Source: Elusimicrobiota bacterium
Lineage (GTDB): Bacteria; Elusimicrobiota; Elusimicrobia; UBA1565; JACRDR01
Reading direction: 5' to 3'
DNA length: 64,000 bases
Assembly (NCBI GenBank): GCA_016194745.1
Contig: JACQBA010000015.1
Coordinates: 62,236-126,235 of the forward strand
Shown here: positions 6,489 to 14,222 of the stretch, piece after piece
Position numbering within the stretch: position 1 is the stretch's first letter
Layout of the letters: every line of letters begins with the position of its first letter
Position numbers and translations under genes: made by a program
Notes under the pieces: generated by a model
Told to the model about the DNA's origin: nothing
What the model saw: the letters and a program-made list of their open reading frames with translations, nothing else
The model's database searches: none

Positions 6489-6980
6489 TCAGTTCCCCGA
6501 GCCTCCGAAGAGCGGCTTGGTCGGATAGCACTCGCCGTAACGGTACGCGAAATTGGGCGGGCACTTGCGGCCGTCGGCCGGCTCTTCCTTCCGGCCGCGG
6601 AATGTCGGTGTGGAGTGGGCCGTCTTGCCGCCGCGGCGCACGTGCGTGGACGCGACGACGGCGTATCCCCTCTTGTCGAAGTCGACGCGCAGCGTATCGA
6701 TGGTCTTGAACACCGTCTTCGGCAGCCTGGCTTCCTCGGTATATTCGGTCCAGGGGATGATGCCGTGGTCGCTGCGCCATTCGCAACGCTCGCCCGAGTC
6801 GGTCTTCTCGCAAGCCTTGGGGAGGCCGAACCGCCGGATAAAGTCGTCTTTGGTGTTGCGCCCGGCAGCGACGAAGCCGTCGATCGAGCGCTGAAGGTCG
6901 TCGGCGCGGTGTTGAGCCCCGCGGCAGCCGGCGGCGAAAAGCGCGAGAACCGCGAGGACTGATAGCGTGCGCGCGCTCAT
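6489..6980 (-). CDS. Putative lipoprotein
   Basis: This 163-residue protein starts with a lipoprotein signal whose lipobox is LFAAGC (Cys18). The mature protein contains an early helical segment (DDLQRSIDGFVAAGRNTKDD) and a middle region with FGLPKACEKTDSGERCEW, which resembles small periplasmic proteins with one disulfide. I use the ATG at 6980 because the signal begins there; the longer frame to 7208 overlaps another gene. Its start overlaps the stop of the upstream membrane protein (ATGA), so the two are probably co-translated. Function unknown. Confidence 0.68.
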   Translation of the reverse strand: MSARTLSVLAVLALFAAGCRGAQHRADDLQRSIDGFVAAGRNTKDDFIRRFGLPKACEKTDSGERCEWRSDHGIIPWTEYTEEARLPKTVFKTIDTLRVDFDKRGYAVVASTHVRRGGKTAHSTPTFRGRKEEPADGRKCPPNFAYRYGECYPTKPLFGGSGN

Positions 6981-7204
6981 CGGTGCAGGTACGCGTAGTA
7001 CAGGACGTACGCCCAGCTCAGTATCCCATAGAGGATCGCCCAAAGGACCGACTTCTGGGTGGTCCAAGAGATGGCGATGGCGAGCGCGGCGCCGAACTCG
7101 TAGACGCCGAGGCCTCCCGCCGTCTTGGCGGAACTCCCCGAGGCGTGATGCTCGAGCTCCGCCACGCGGGCTTCCAACTCGTCGATGCGTTCCTGTAAGG
7201 TCAT
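6977..7204 (-). CDS. Small membrane protein with coiled coil
   Basis: This 75-residue protein begins with a short heptad-like helix (LQERIDELEARVAELEHH). Two closely spaced hydrophobic segments follow (about residues 35-48 and 53-72), the second rich in Trp and Tyr. It probably oligomerises at the membrane. Its stop overlaps the start of the following lipoprotein gene, forming a two-gene unit. No family recognised. Confidence 0.62.
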   Translation of the reverse strand: MTLQERIDELEARVAELEHHASGSSAKTAGGLGVYEFGAALAIAISWTTQKSVLWAILYGILSWAYVLYYAYLHR

Positions 7205-7278
7205 CCAAGCTCCTGGGGGCGTCGTGCGTCTCTCAGCATCGTAGAAAAATCGGTCGACGGAGCCAATCCCGGCAGCCG

Positions 7279-8124
7279 CTATTTCGAGTCGAAGAAAGCC
7301 GCGACGTCGCCTACGGCGTCGAGGAAGGTCTCCCGCTGTTCGTGCGCGCCCAGATCGTGGCCGACGTCCTCGACGACCCGCAGTCGCACCTCCTTTTTCA
7401 GGCGGCGGGCCTCCTGGAAAAAGTCGACGACCTGCTCGACGGGGCAGAACTTGTCCTTGCGGCCGTGGAGGAGGAGGAGCGGCGTCTTGAGCCGTTCCAG
7501 GCGCCTCACCGGCGAGCGTTCGATCAGGAAGTCCCGGCGCGTCGTCTCGTCCCCGCCGGCGTCGGCTTTCATCTCCCGGTAGGCGCGAAGGCAGTCGGGG
7601 TCCTTGCAGCGGCGCAGCAGTTCGAACTGGCGCAGCATGTCCGTCGGCCCCGAGGCGGACGCTGCGGCGGCGAAGACGTTGCGGGGATCGGTCGCCGTCA
7701 TGAGGGCGAGGTAGCCGCCGTAGGACTCGCCGAAGAGGTAGATCTTCGATGCGTCGAAGAGGACGTTGCGGCGCAGCGCGGGGACGACCGCCAGGACGTC
7801 CTCGACGTCCCGGTTGCCGATATCCCCCTTGAGCGCGTCTTCGAAGGCCTTGCCGTGGCCCTTGCTGCCCCGGTAGTCGACCGCCGCCACGGCGTAGCCC
7901 CGGCGCAGGAGCTCGCGCACGTAGCCGTCGTCCTCGGCCGAGTAGCGCGAGTGCGGGCCGCCGTGGAGATACACGGCGACGCGGAAGGGCGGCTTGCCCC
8001 GCGGGAAGAAGAGCCCGGCCTCGATCTCGGTGCCGTCCGCGGATGGAAAGCGCACGATTTGCGGCATCGCCGCGCCCGCGGGGGCCGCGAGGGCGGCGCA
8101 GAGGAGGAGCGCGCAGGGTCTCAC
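7279..8124 (-). CDS. Secreted alpha/beta hydrolase, S9 prolyl-oligopeptidase-like
   Basis: This 281-residue protein starts with GTG and has a signal peptide (to about residue 19, GAAM). The alpha/beta-hydrolase fold shows the oxyanion HGGPHSRYS and the nucleophile elbow GESYGG (Ser about 132). The acid residue lies in HGRKDKF (about 222) and the catalytic His in DVGHDLG (about 254). The order and the YRGSKGHG motif fit the catalytic domain of S9 peptidases (acylaminoacyl/dipeptidyl type), here without a beta-propeller. A periplasmic peptidase or esterase is likely; the substrate is unknown. Confidence 0.82.
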   Translation of the reverse strand: MRPCALLLCAALAAPAGAAMPQIVRFPSADGTEIEAGLFFPRGKPPFRVAVYLHGGPHSRYSAEDDGYVRELLRRGYAVAAVDYRGSKGHGKAFEDALKGDIGNRDVEDVLAVVPALRRNVLFDASKIYLFGESYGGYLALMTATDPRNVFAAAASASGPTDMLRQFELLRRCKDPDCLRAYREMKADAGGDETTRRDFLIERSPVRRLERLKTPLLLLHGRKDKFCPVEQVVDFFQEARRLKKEVRLRVVEDVGHDLGAHEQRETFLDAVGDVAAFFDSK

Positions 8125-8183
8125 GGAGTCATTTTAGAAAATCCAGTATTGATATTTCCCCGCCCCGGGGTTATCTATAAGGC

Positions 8184-9341
8184 GTGTTCGGCGATCTCTT
8201 CCAAGTTCTCGATCCCTTCGAGCAGTTCAGCGAGCTGACCGAGGACCGGCATTTCCTCGCGGTGCCGGACGACTGGACCGTTTTCATCGCGGACGTCGCC
8301 GGCTCGACTCAGGCGATTGAGGAGGGGCGCTACAAGGACGTGAACACGCTCGGGGCCGCGTGCATCGCCGCGGCGCAGAACGCAATGGAGCGCGCCTCCT
8401 TTCCGTACTCCTTCGGCGGCGACGGGGCCACTTTGCTTGCGCCGCCCGAGTACGCGGACCGAGTCGCCGCCGCGCTGGCGGGCGTGCGCTCGATGGCGGC
8501 GCGGACCTTCGGCATGACGCTGCGGGTGGGGCGCGTCTCGGTGGGAGAGATCCGCAAGGAAGGCCGCTCGATCGAGGTCGCGCGGTTCCATCTCGCGTCG
8601 GAGCAGAGCATTACCCTATTCCGCGGCGGCGGCGTGCTCGCGGCGGAGGCGAAGGTGAAGGACCCCTCCGGCCGCTACCTGCTGCCGCCGGGCCTCGCCG
8701 GCGAGAGCGACCTGCAGGGACTCTCGTGCCGCTGGGAGGCCATCCCGTCCCGCAACGGGATCATCCTGTCGCTCATCGTGATGGCGCGCTCGATCAGCGC
8801 GAGGCCCGTCTACCGCTCCCTGATCGTCGAGATCGACCGCGTCCTGGGGGGCGACGCCCGACTGGCCAACCCCGTGAATTCGGCCGGCATGCGCTACCGG
8901 ACCATGGCGAAGCTTCTCAACGACGAGCGGCGCTATCACGCCTCGGTCCTTTCACCCGCCTTTCTGCGCCGCGCGGCGGAGATCGTCGGCGCGGTGCTCG
9001 TGTTTCGGCTCGGGATGCCCAATCCTCTCTTCGACACGGGCCAGTACTTCGAATCCTTGAACGCGCACGCCGACTACCGCAAGTTCGACGACGTCTTAAG
9101 GATGGTGATCGACTGCACCAAGGCGCAAGCGGAGGATATCCGCTCCCTTCTCGAGGAACTGCGCGCCGCGGGCCAGGTATACTATGGCGTGCACGAATCG
9201 GACGCCGCCCTCATGACGTGCTTCGTCAAAGGGATGAGCGAGGGCCGGCACGTCCACTTCATCGACGGGAGCGCCGGGGGCTACGCGCTGGCGGCGAAGC
9301 AGTACAAGGCGCAGATGAAGGCGGATCGCGTCACGCCTTGA
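8184..9341 (+). CDS. DUF3095 family protein, class III cyclase-like
   Basis: This 385-residue protein fits the DUF3095 family. Its N-terminal half resembles a nucleotide-cyclase domain: FIADVAGSTQAIEEG has the position of the first metal-binding Asp, and YSFGGDGATLL resembles the FGGDG cyclase turn. The rest is a DUF3095-specific helical region with RAAEIVGAVLVFRLG and a C-terminal block (HFIDGSAGGYALAAKQYK). The start is a GTG at 8184. It is divergent from the hydrolase and its last 11 bases overlap the convergent TlpA-like gene. Cyclase activity is not established for this family. Confidence 0.8.
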   Translation: MFGDLFQVLDPFEQFSELTEDRHFLAVPDDWTVFIADVAGSTQAIEEGRYKDVNTLGAACIAAAQNAMERASFPYSFGGDGATLLAPPEYADRVAAALAGVRSMAARTFGMTLRVGRVSVGEIRKEGRSIEVARFHLASEQSITLFRGGGVLAAEAKVKDPSGRYLLPPGLAGESDLQGLSCRWEAIPSRNGIILSLIVMARSISARPVYRSLIVEIDRVLGGDARLANPVNSAGMRYRTMAKLLNDERRYHASVLSPAFLRRAAEIVGAVLVFRLGMPNPLFDTGQYFESLNAHADYRKFDDVLRMVIDCTKAQAEDIRSLLEELRAAGQVYYGVHESDAALMTCFVKGMSEGRHVHFIDGSAGGYALAAKQYKAQMKADRVTP

Positions 9342-9843
9342 CCGGCGGCGGCGGCGCCTTCATCGCCGCCTCGATGTCCGACTTATAGAGGAAGCTCGGC
9401 TGGATCCGCAGCCAGATGCGCCCGTGCGGATCGATCACGTAGATGTCCGGGATCCCGCGGACGCGGAAGGCGTCGTGGACCACCCCGTCGGGATCAAGGC
9501 CGATCGACGCGTTCATCGGGTGCGCCCTGAGGAAGCGCTCGACGTCCTCGCGCGGCTCCCGGGTGACCGAGATGAAGCGCACCGGCTTTCCCTTGAAGGA
9601 CTCGATCATCTTGTTCATGTGCGGTAGGCTCTCGCGGCAGGGGCCGCACCATGTCGCCCAGAACTCCAGCACGACGGTCTGGCCGCGGAGGCCGCTCAGG
9701 GACTTGAGCGACGCGTCCGGGGATTGGAGCAGCGCCGGGATGCCGACGTCCGGCGCCTCCTTTCTCTCCTTCTTGGGCCCGCAGCCGGCGGCGAAGAGGG
9801 CGCATGCGGCGCAGGCGGCGAGGACGAGGCGTCGGACGCTCAC
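9331..9843 (-). CDS. TlpA/ResA-like thioredoxin lipoprotein
   Basis: This 170-residue protein starts with GTG. It has a lipoprotein signal (LFAAGC, Cys21) and a thioredoxin-fold domain with the active site WCGPC at about residues 65-69 in FWATWCGPCRESLPHM, plus the cis-Pro region RGIPDIYVID. This is the TlpA/ResA class of membrane-tethered thiol-disulfide oxidoreductases, which act outside the inner membrane in cytochrome c or secreted-protein maturation. It is divergent from the two Cys-ending peptide genes, a possible but unproven substrate link. The 3' end overlaps the DUF3095 gene. Confidence 0.88.
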   Translation of the reverse strand: MSVRRLVLAACAACALFAAGCGPKKERKEAPDVGIPALLQSPDASLKSLSGLRGQTVVLEFWATWCGPCRESLPHMNKMIESFKGKPVRFISVTREPREDVERFLRAHPMNASIGLDPDGVVHDAFRVRGIPDIYVIDPHGRIWLRIQPSFLYKSDIEAAMKAPPPPVKA

Positions 9844-9988
9844 GCCCCCATCATTTCAAATTTTGACGCACACATCCTAGGTCTTTGTCTGCCGCGCGGG
9901 TAGGACTATTGTCCCAGGTTGCGGGGTGCGATGGACCCGTGGGCCGCCGCCCAGAGCCGGGTATCATGTAGGGAATACGGAGGACTCA

Positions 9989-10108
9989 ATGAAACTTCGC
10001 CTCATCGCCGGATTGTTCGTGTTCGCCGCATTGGCCGCCATGACGCTGCAGCCGTCCGCCAACGCTGCGGGCGACCTGAACCTCGCCGCTACCGGCTGTC
10101 GCTGCTAG
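9989..10108 (+). CDS. Tiny secreted peptide ending in CRC, copy 1
   Basis: A 39-residue precursor. The N-terminal 26 residues form a textbook signal peptide (KLRLIAGLFVFAALAAM, then SANA) that would leave a mature peptide of about 13 residues, AGDLNLAATGCRC. A GGAGG site lies 6 bases upstream of the ATG, and a perfect hairpin terminator follows at 10128-10162. The gene at 10296-10418 is a paralogue with about two-thirds identity. The conserved SANAAGDL and terminal cysteines argue for a real product. Thiol, metal-binding or signalling roles are speculation. Confidence 0.65.
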   Translation: MKLRLIAGLFVFAALAAMTLQPSANAAGDLNLAATGCRC

Positions 10109-10127
10109 TCGCCGCCGCCCGAGGCGC

Positions 10128-10162
10128 GGCCGGGACGCGGGCGCAAGGTCCGCGTCCCGGCC
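10128..10162 (+). terminator. Hairpin terminator after peptide copy 1
   Basis: Perfect 13-bp stem (10128-10140 with 10150-10162) and a 9-base loop. The T-rich stretch lies only further on (about 10178-10193), so termination may be imperfect. Confidence 0.6.
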
Positions 10163-10295
10163 GACGTCAGGGTAGGCCTTTATCTCTATTTTTGGCTAGT
10201 CCCATCGGCCTGCAGGATTGGAGCGAAGGGCCCGTGAGGACGTCGGGCCGTTTGAGTCATACTGTAGGCAGCCGCACAGATCCAGGAGGTTGTAC

Positions 10296-10418
10296 ATGAA
10301 ACTTCGCCTAGCCGCCATCCTGTTCGTGTTCGTCGCGCTCGTCAGCCTCACCATGCACCGCTCGGCCAACGCCGCGGGCGATCTCGACTTGTCCGCCGCC
10401 GGCTGCGCCTGTTGTTAA
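10296..10418 (+). CDS. Tiny secreted peptide ending in CACC, copy 2
   Basis: A 40-residue precursor paralogous to the peptide at 9989-10108. It has the signal peptide MKLRLAAILFVFVALVSL...SANA and then a predicted mature peptide AGDLDLSAAGCACC of about 14 residues. AGGAGG precedes the ATG by about 6 bases, and a typical hairpin-plus-T terminator follows. Most conserved are the first residues, the cleavage region and the Cys tail; the core of the signal has drifted. That pattern suggests selection on export and on the C-terminus. No modification enzyme is recognisable nearby, apart from a TlpA-like thioredoxin. Confidence 0.65.
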   Translation: MKLRLAAILFVFVALVSLTMHRSANAAGDLDLSAAGCACC

Positions 10419-10462
10419 CGGCGCGCTAGAGACGGTTCAAGCCGCACAGAAGGAAGCATGAC

Positions 10463-10492
10463 AGCCCGGCCCAAACGGCCGGGCTTTGCTTT
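10463..10492 (+). terminator. Terminator after peptide copy 2
   Basis: The stem AGCCCGGCC/GGCCGGGCT (10463-10471, 10477-10485) is followed by TTGCTTTCT. It separates the plus-strand peptide gene from the convergent protease gene and may serve both. Confidence 0.75.
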
Positions 10493-11371
10493 CTATCGTG
10501 CGCCTAGGATGGACCTGAGCGTGCTCAAAAATCGCGAGGCGGACACCGCGATGTTGGCGTGCCTGTGCGAGTACGGGATGTTCACGAGGGACTCGTTTCT
10601 TCCGTCCCGCCTCTCGCCCCGGTTCACGGCGACGACCCAAGGCTTCTGCTCGCCGTCGAACCAGAGGAGGGGCCCGCCCGAGGAGCCCTTCGTCGAGCTG
10701 CAATTGTGGAGCAGCGCGCCCCTGTCGTCTTGGCCGGTGATGCGGCAGTCCCTGGAGAACGTCGCCGTGAGGCCGCCGTTGTAGTCACCCGAGTAGGCCG
10801 CCAGATGGAGGTTCAAGTCCTCGGTGAACTCCATGGTCTTCACCCCGAGCGTGCCGTAGCTCGTCCCGAGCGGATCTCTGATGCGCAGAATGGCCCAGTC
10901 GTCCTGCGCCCGCGTGTTGGGATTGACGCCCGACGTCCCCCACCACATATGGACGACGTCGGAGCCCGCCCTGGCCTGTCCGCCCACCATGTTCGGGAAG
11001 AACCGGTAGGCGCCGCGGATGATGTTCCCGTCTTCGTCCTCGATGCAGTGCGCGTTGGTCAAGATGAGGTCCCGGGCGATGAGGCTCGCCGTGCACCACG
11101 AGTTGCCGGTTCCTTTGGCCAGCTTCAGGCGCCCGATCGCGCTCCATGGATAGGCGTTCGACGTGATCGCCTGGCGACGCGTCCCGGTGAATACGTTGAC
11201 CTGCTCGACTGGCGACTTAAAGCCCTGGCCGAACGAATGGCCGACCATCGATTGGAGGAAGTCCTCCGGCGCGCCCGGCGTCCAAGCCGCCCCGTTCATG
11301 GCCGCGGCTGCCGGCATCAACGCCGCCAGCAGGATCGAGGCCAGAACGGGGAGGAGCCGGTCAGTTCGCAT
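10493..11371 (-). CDS. Secreted trypsin-like serine protease (S1/V8 type)
   Basis: This 292-residue protein has a signal peptide (to about residue 24). The chymotrypsin-fold catalytic triad is readable: His in LTNAHC (about 106), Asp in DDWAIL (about 157) and Ser in GSSGGPL (about 228). A cysteine pair around CTASLI and TNAHC fits the His-loop disulfide. The length and layout resemble glutamyl-endopeptidase/V8-like secreted proteases with a short propeptide. Its start overlaps the end of the upstream secreted-protein gene by 11 bp, so the two are probably one transcript. Confidence 0.87.
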   Translation of the reverse strand: MRTDRLLPVLASILLAALMPAAAAMNGAAWTPGAPEDFLQSMVGHSFGQGFKSPVEQVNVFTGTRRQAITSNAYPWSAIGRLKLAKGTGNSWCTASLIARDLILTNAHCIEDEDGNIIRGAYRFFPNMVGGQARAGSDVVHMWWGTSGVNPNTRAQDDWAILRIRDPLGTSYGTLGVKTMEFTEDLNLHLAAYSGDYNGGLTATFSRDCRITGQDDRGALLHNCSSTKGSSGGPLLWFDGEQKPWVVAVNRGERRDGRNESLVNIPYSHRHANIAVSASRFLSTLRSILGAR

Positions 11372-11891
11372 GCCGCGTCATTTTGCAGAAGAGCAGCTGC
11401 GGCTGCCAAAAGCCGACCAGCAGCACCGCGTCGCCTGAGGCGCTCTGCTTCATCCAATAGCGCCAGATCGGCTCTCGTCCCGGGTTCATGTCGGCCTCGG
11501 CGTGCGTGGCGAGCAGTTGGAGCTTGTACTTCGCCTCGTACTTGAGATACTGCTTCTTCGCGTCCGCGACGCTGAGGCCGGCGTACGGGTTGGAGGTCGC
11601 CATGAAGGAGAAGCTGCCGCCGTAGACGACGGCGTCCTCCCACTTGTCGAAGACGGCGATCGCGTGCTGCTCCTGCGTGGGATCGTAGTAGGGTTTGGAG
11701 TGGAAGCAGACGCCGCTGTAGGCGGAAGGCAGCGCTTCGGCCTTGAGCGGTCCCGCGGCTTGGAACTCCGCCCAGATCGCCTTCTGCTGCTCGGAGCACC
11801 AATCCCCCGTGCAGAGGTTGCCCGGCAGCTCCTGCGCGTACGAGAACGTCGAAAGAGACAACAGTGCGGCGAACAGCGATGTCTTGATCAT
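11361..11891 (-). CDS. Secreted hypothetical protein
   Basis: This 176-residue protein has a signal peptide (MIKTSLFAALLSLSTFSYAQ) and a good Shine-Dalgarno (GGAGGAACGC before the ATG). The mature part has cysteines in NLCTGDWCSEQQ, GVCFHSK and LLFCKM, probably two disulfides, and aromatic-rich segments (KPYYDP, REPIWRYWMK). It overlaps the serine protease gene by 11 bp, so it may be a partner or inhibitor of that protease; this is context only. No family recognised. Confidence 0.65.
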   Translation of the reverse strand: MIKTSLFAALLSLSTFSYAQELPGNLCTGDWCSEQQKAIWAEFQAAGPLKAEALPSAYSGVCFHSKPYYDPTQEQHAIAVFDKWEDAVVYGGSFSFMATSNPYAGLSVADAKKQYLKYEAKYKLQLLATHAEADMNPGREPIWRYWMKQSASGDAVLLVGFWQPQLLFCKMTRHAN

Positions 11892-12071
11892 TGCGTTCCT
11901 CCTTGCCCCCTCCGAAAACGATTTTATGCCTGATCTCGCGGCGTATTAAGGACCGGAAGGGTACGCGCGCGTCGGTATAGGCACCAGGCCGGAAGGGGTC
12001 CAAGGGTTTATGTTGTTGAGGGGTTTGTCCTTGCGCAAAGGAAGGGTATGGAAGGTAACGGTTGAGTATGG

Positions 12072-12569
12072 ATGGCTGCTGCAGCGCCGCCTATGTCAAT
12101 GGACAATTCCCGCGATTTGCTAATATCTCGCTCCATGGAGTCGATGATGGCGGTGCAGGGCGCCGGTGCGGCGGCCGCGTTGTTCTTACTATGGGCCGTG
12201 ATCGAGCGCGTGCGCGCGTCCCGTCTCGCGGGTCGCGCCGCGGCGCTTCAAGCCGAGGTGGACGCGCTCAAGTCGGCGCCGCTCAAGCAGGAGTTCCGGA
12301 TGGACCGCTTCGAGGTCCTTTGGTTCCCCACGGTCACGGCTTCGGAGGCCGGCAAGGTCGTCACGCAGGTCGTCCCGGGGCTGCCGCACTGCAAGAGCTG
12401 CGTCGCGTCCCTGACGCTCGCCGCGGACCACTCCTTTTCCTGCGGGCGCTGCGGCGCGAAGTTCGCCGCGTCGCTGGCGGACGTCTTCGTCACCGACTCG
12501 GTCTCCAAGGACGCGGTCAAGTTCTTCCAGGAACGCCACCCGGGCTTCCGGGTCGAGCTGAAGAAGTAG
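12072..12569 (+). CDS. Membrane protein with C-terminal zinc ribbon
   Basis: This protein of up to 165 residues has one transmembrane segment (about residues 28-45, AVQGAGAAAALFLLWAVIE) and a short helix (LAGRAAALQAEVDALKS). A zinc-ribbon-like domain follows with Cys pairs CKSC (about residues 107-110) and CGRC (about 124-127). The start is uncertain: ATG at 12072, 12093 or 12135 would all keep the membrane segment, and none has a convincing ribosome site. The ribbon would face the cytoplasm if the N-terminus is outside. Function unknown. Confidence 0.6.
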   Translation: MAAAAPPMSMDNSRDLLISRSMESMMAVQGAGAAAALFLLWAVIERVRASRLAGRAAALQAEVDALKSAPLKQEFRMDRFEVLWFPTVTASEAGKVVTQVVPGLPHCKSCVASLTLAADHSFSCGRCGAKFAASLADVFVTDSVSKDAVKFFQERHPGFRVELKK

Positions 12570-12570
12570 C

Positions 12571-14148
12571 CTACTCTCCCCGGTCGCGCAGGCGCGCGAG
12601 CGAGACGAACTCATAGCCCTGGCCGCGGATCCCGTCGATGAGCGCCGCAAAGCGTTCCAACCCGTGCTCGCCCCCGGCGAGCTGAGGATGCCAGAAGAAG
12701 GACGCCCAGGCGTCGCGCACGGACCTGGACAGCCGGGCAGCCTCCAGCATCTGCTCCGAAGTCTGCTCCCCCTCCCGCGTCTCCGTGCCGGGCATCGGGA
12801 TGTAGCCGAGATTCTCGGGCCAAACGAACTGGCCGTAGGCGTCGCGGTAGATCGTGTATGGGAAGAACTGGGTCACGTAGACGGCCTTTTCCGCTTCGCC
12901 TGCCGAATAGACGACGCGCTGGAGAGTCCTCGCAAACGTGCGGCCGAACGTCTCGAAATCCTGCGCGGAGGCGGCGTAGTGAGGCGTCACCCAGGCGACG
13001 GGCTTGAGCCGCGCCTGCCGCATGAGAGCCAACGCGTAGTTCAAGCGCTCGAGGACCCATTCCTCGGAGTCGTACGGGAGCGGACCCTTCCGGCAGCGGT
13101 CCCAAAACTCGTAGTCCGCGCCGCTCGGAAGCGTCGGGCAGTAGTCGAGCCGCGCGTGATGCTCGTAGCCGTGCAGCAGAATCTCCCCGCCGCTGTCCGT
13201 CGCGGCGCGGATGACGTCCATGAACTCGGGGATGTCTCCGGCGTTGACTCCATCGCCGTCCTTGCTTCCGGGGCCGACGTAGCGCGGGATGAGCGAGATG
13301 GTGAACGGCACTCCCTTATCCTTGAGCATCGCGAATATCCGGCGGAGAATACGTACGTCGGTTCTCGCGTGGACGTCCTCGATGCGGAGGACGGCGTAGC
13401 GTTTCCCCTGCCGCGGGGCAAGCCCAAGGACGTCGAAGAGCACGTCGGCTAGGATCAAATACCGGTCCCTCTGGTGTATATAGAGGAAGGGATTGTCGGC
13501 CACGTAGTAGAAACCCCGCCTCTCGGTGACGTAGGGCGTGCGGGCGTCTTTTCCCGAATGGACGGCGTAGGACAAGACCTTCGCGGACGAGGTCCGGACC
13601 AATGCGATTTCGGTCGCGGCGACGAGCCGTCCTTCCCGCAATAGGGCCAGCTTGGAGAAGCGCTCGCCTTTGTACTCGAAGTGCCGGAAGAAGTCAGGGA
13701 TGGCGGAGGGGTCGCGCGGACTATCGGCTCCCTGGAGCGCCATGTAGGTGAAGCCGGTCTTCTCGCGGAACGCATCCCAGCCCGCGTGCTTTTGGAGCCG
13801 GTCGATGCCGTAGTTGATCCACAGAAACCCCCGCTCGTAGGCCATCACGTCGGAGAGAAAGGCGGCCGGGATCGCCGCTTGAAAGTCGCTGCCCACGTAC
13901 GCGGCGCGTTCGCAGCCGGTGAGGGAGCCCGGCGAGTAAGATTCCACGTCCGCGAGGCGCGGTTCGACCTCCCGGAAGTGGCCGAGGAGATTGATCAGCA
14001 TCACGGCGTGAAGCCTGCCGTTGGGCAGGCCCGAGCGCGCGCCGCCGTCGAAGAACACGCAAACGGACATTTCGGCCGGAGCGGCCGAGACGCGGGAGGC
14101 CGCGGTCGAGGCCGCCAAGGCGAGCGCGAGGAGGTGACGTGACGGCAT
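12571..14148 (-). CDS. Secreted DUF2334 polysaccharide deacetylase-like protein
   Basis: This 525-residue protein has a signal peptide and an N-terminal region of about 220 residues (FFDGG..., GHFREVEPR) with no recognised family. A DUF2334 domain follows, related to NodB-type carbohydrate deacetylases: YAVLRIEDVHAR (about residue 254, metal-binding Asp position), FTISLIPRYVGP, ILLHGYEHH (His ligands) and VAWVTPHYAAS. I start at 14148, where the signal begins; the long frame continues into aspS and is spurious there. It probably modifies an envelope or extracellular polysaccharide. Activity unproven. Confidence 0.8.
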   Translation of the reverse strand: MPSRHLLALALAASTAASRVSAAPAEMSVCVFFDGGARSGLPNGRLHAVMLINLLGHFREVEPRLADVESYSPGSLTGCERAAYVGSDFQAAIPAAFLSDVMAYERGFLWINYGIDRLQKHAGWDAFREKTGFTYMALQGADSPRDPSAIPDFFRHFEYKGERFSKLALLREGRLVAATEIALVRTSSAKVLSYAVHSGKDARTPYVTERRGFYYVADNPFLYIHQRDRYLILADVLFDVLGLAPRQGKRYAVLRIEDVHARTDVRILRRIFAMLKDKGVPFTISLIPRYVGPGSKDGDGVNAGDIPEFMDVIRAATDSGGEILLHGYEHHARLDYCPTLPSGADYEFWDRCRKGPLPYDSEEWVLERLNYALALMRQARLKPVAWVTPHYAASAQDFETFGRTFARTLQRVVYSAGEAEKAVYVTQFFPYTIYRDAYGQFVWPENLGYIPMPGTETREGEQTSEQMLEAARLSRSVRDAWASFFWHPQLAGGEHGLERFAALIDGIRGQGYEFVSLARLRDRGE

Positions 14149-14222
14149 GAAGCGAGTATTGTACGCGCGCGCCTCGCCCGGACCGATAGCGCGCGTGTGA
14201 AGCCTTTGTTGAGGAGTTGTAG

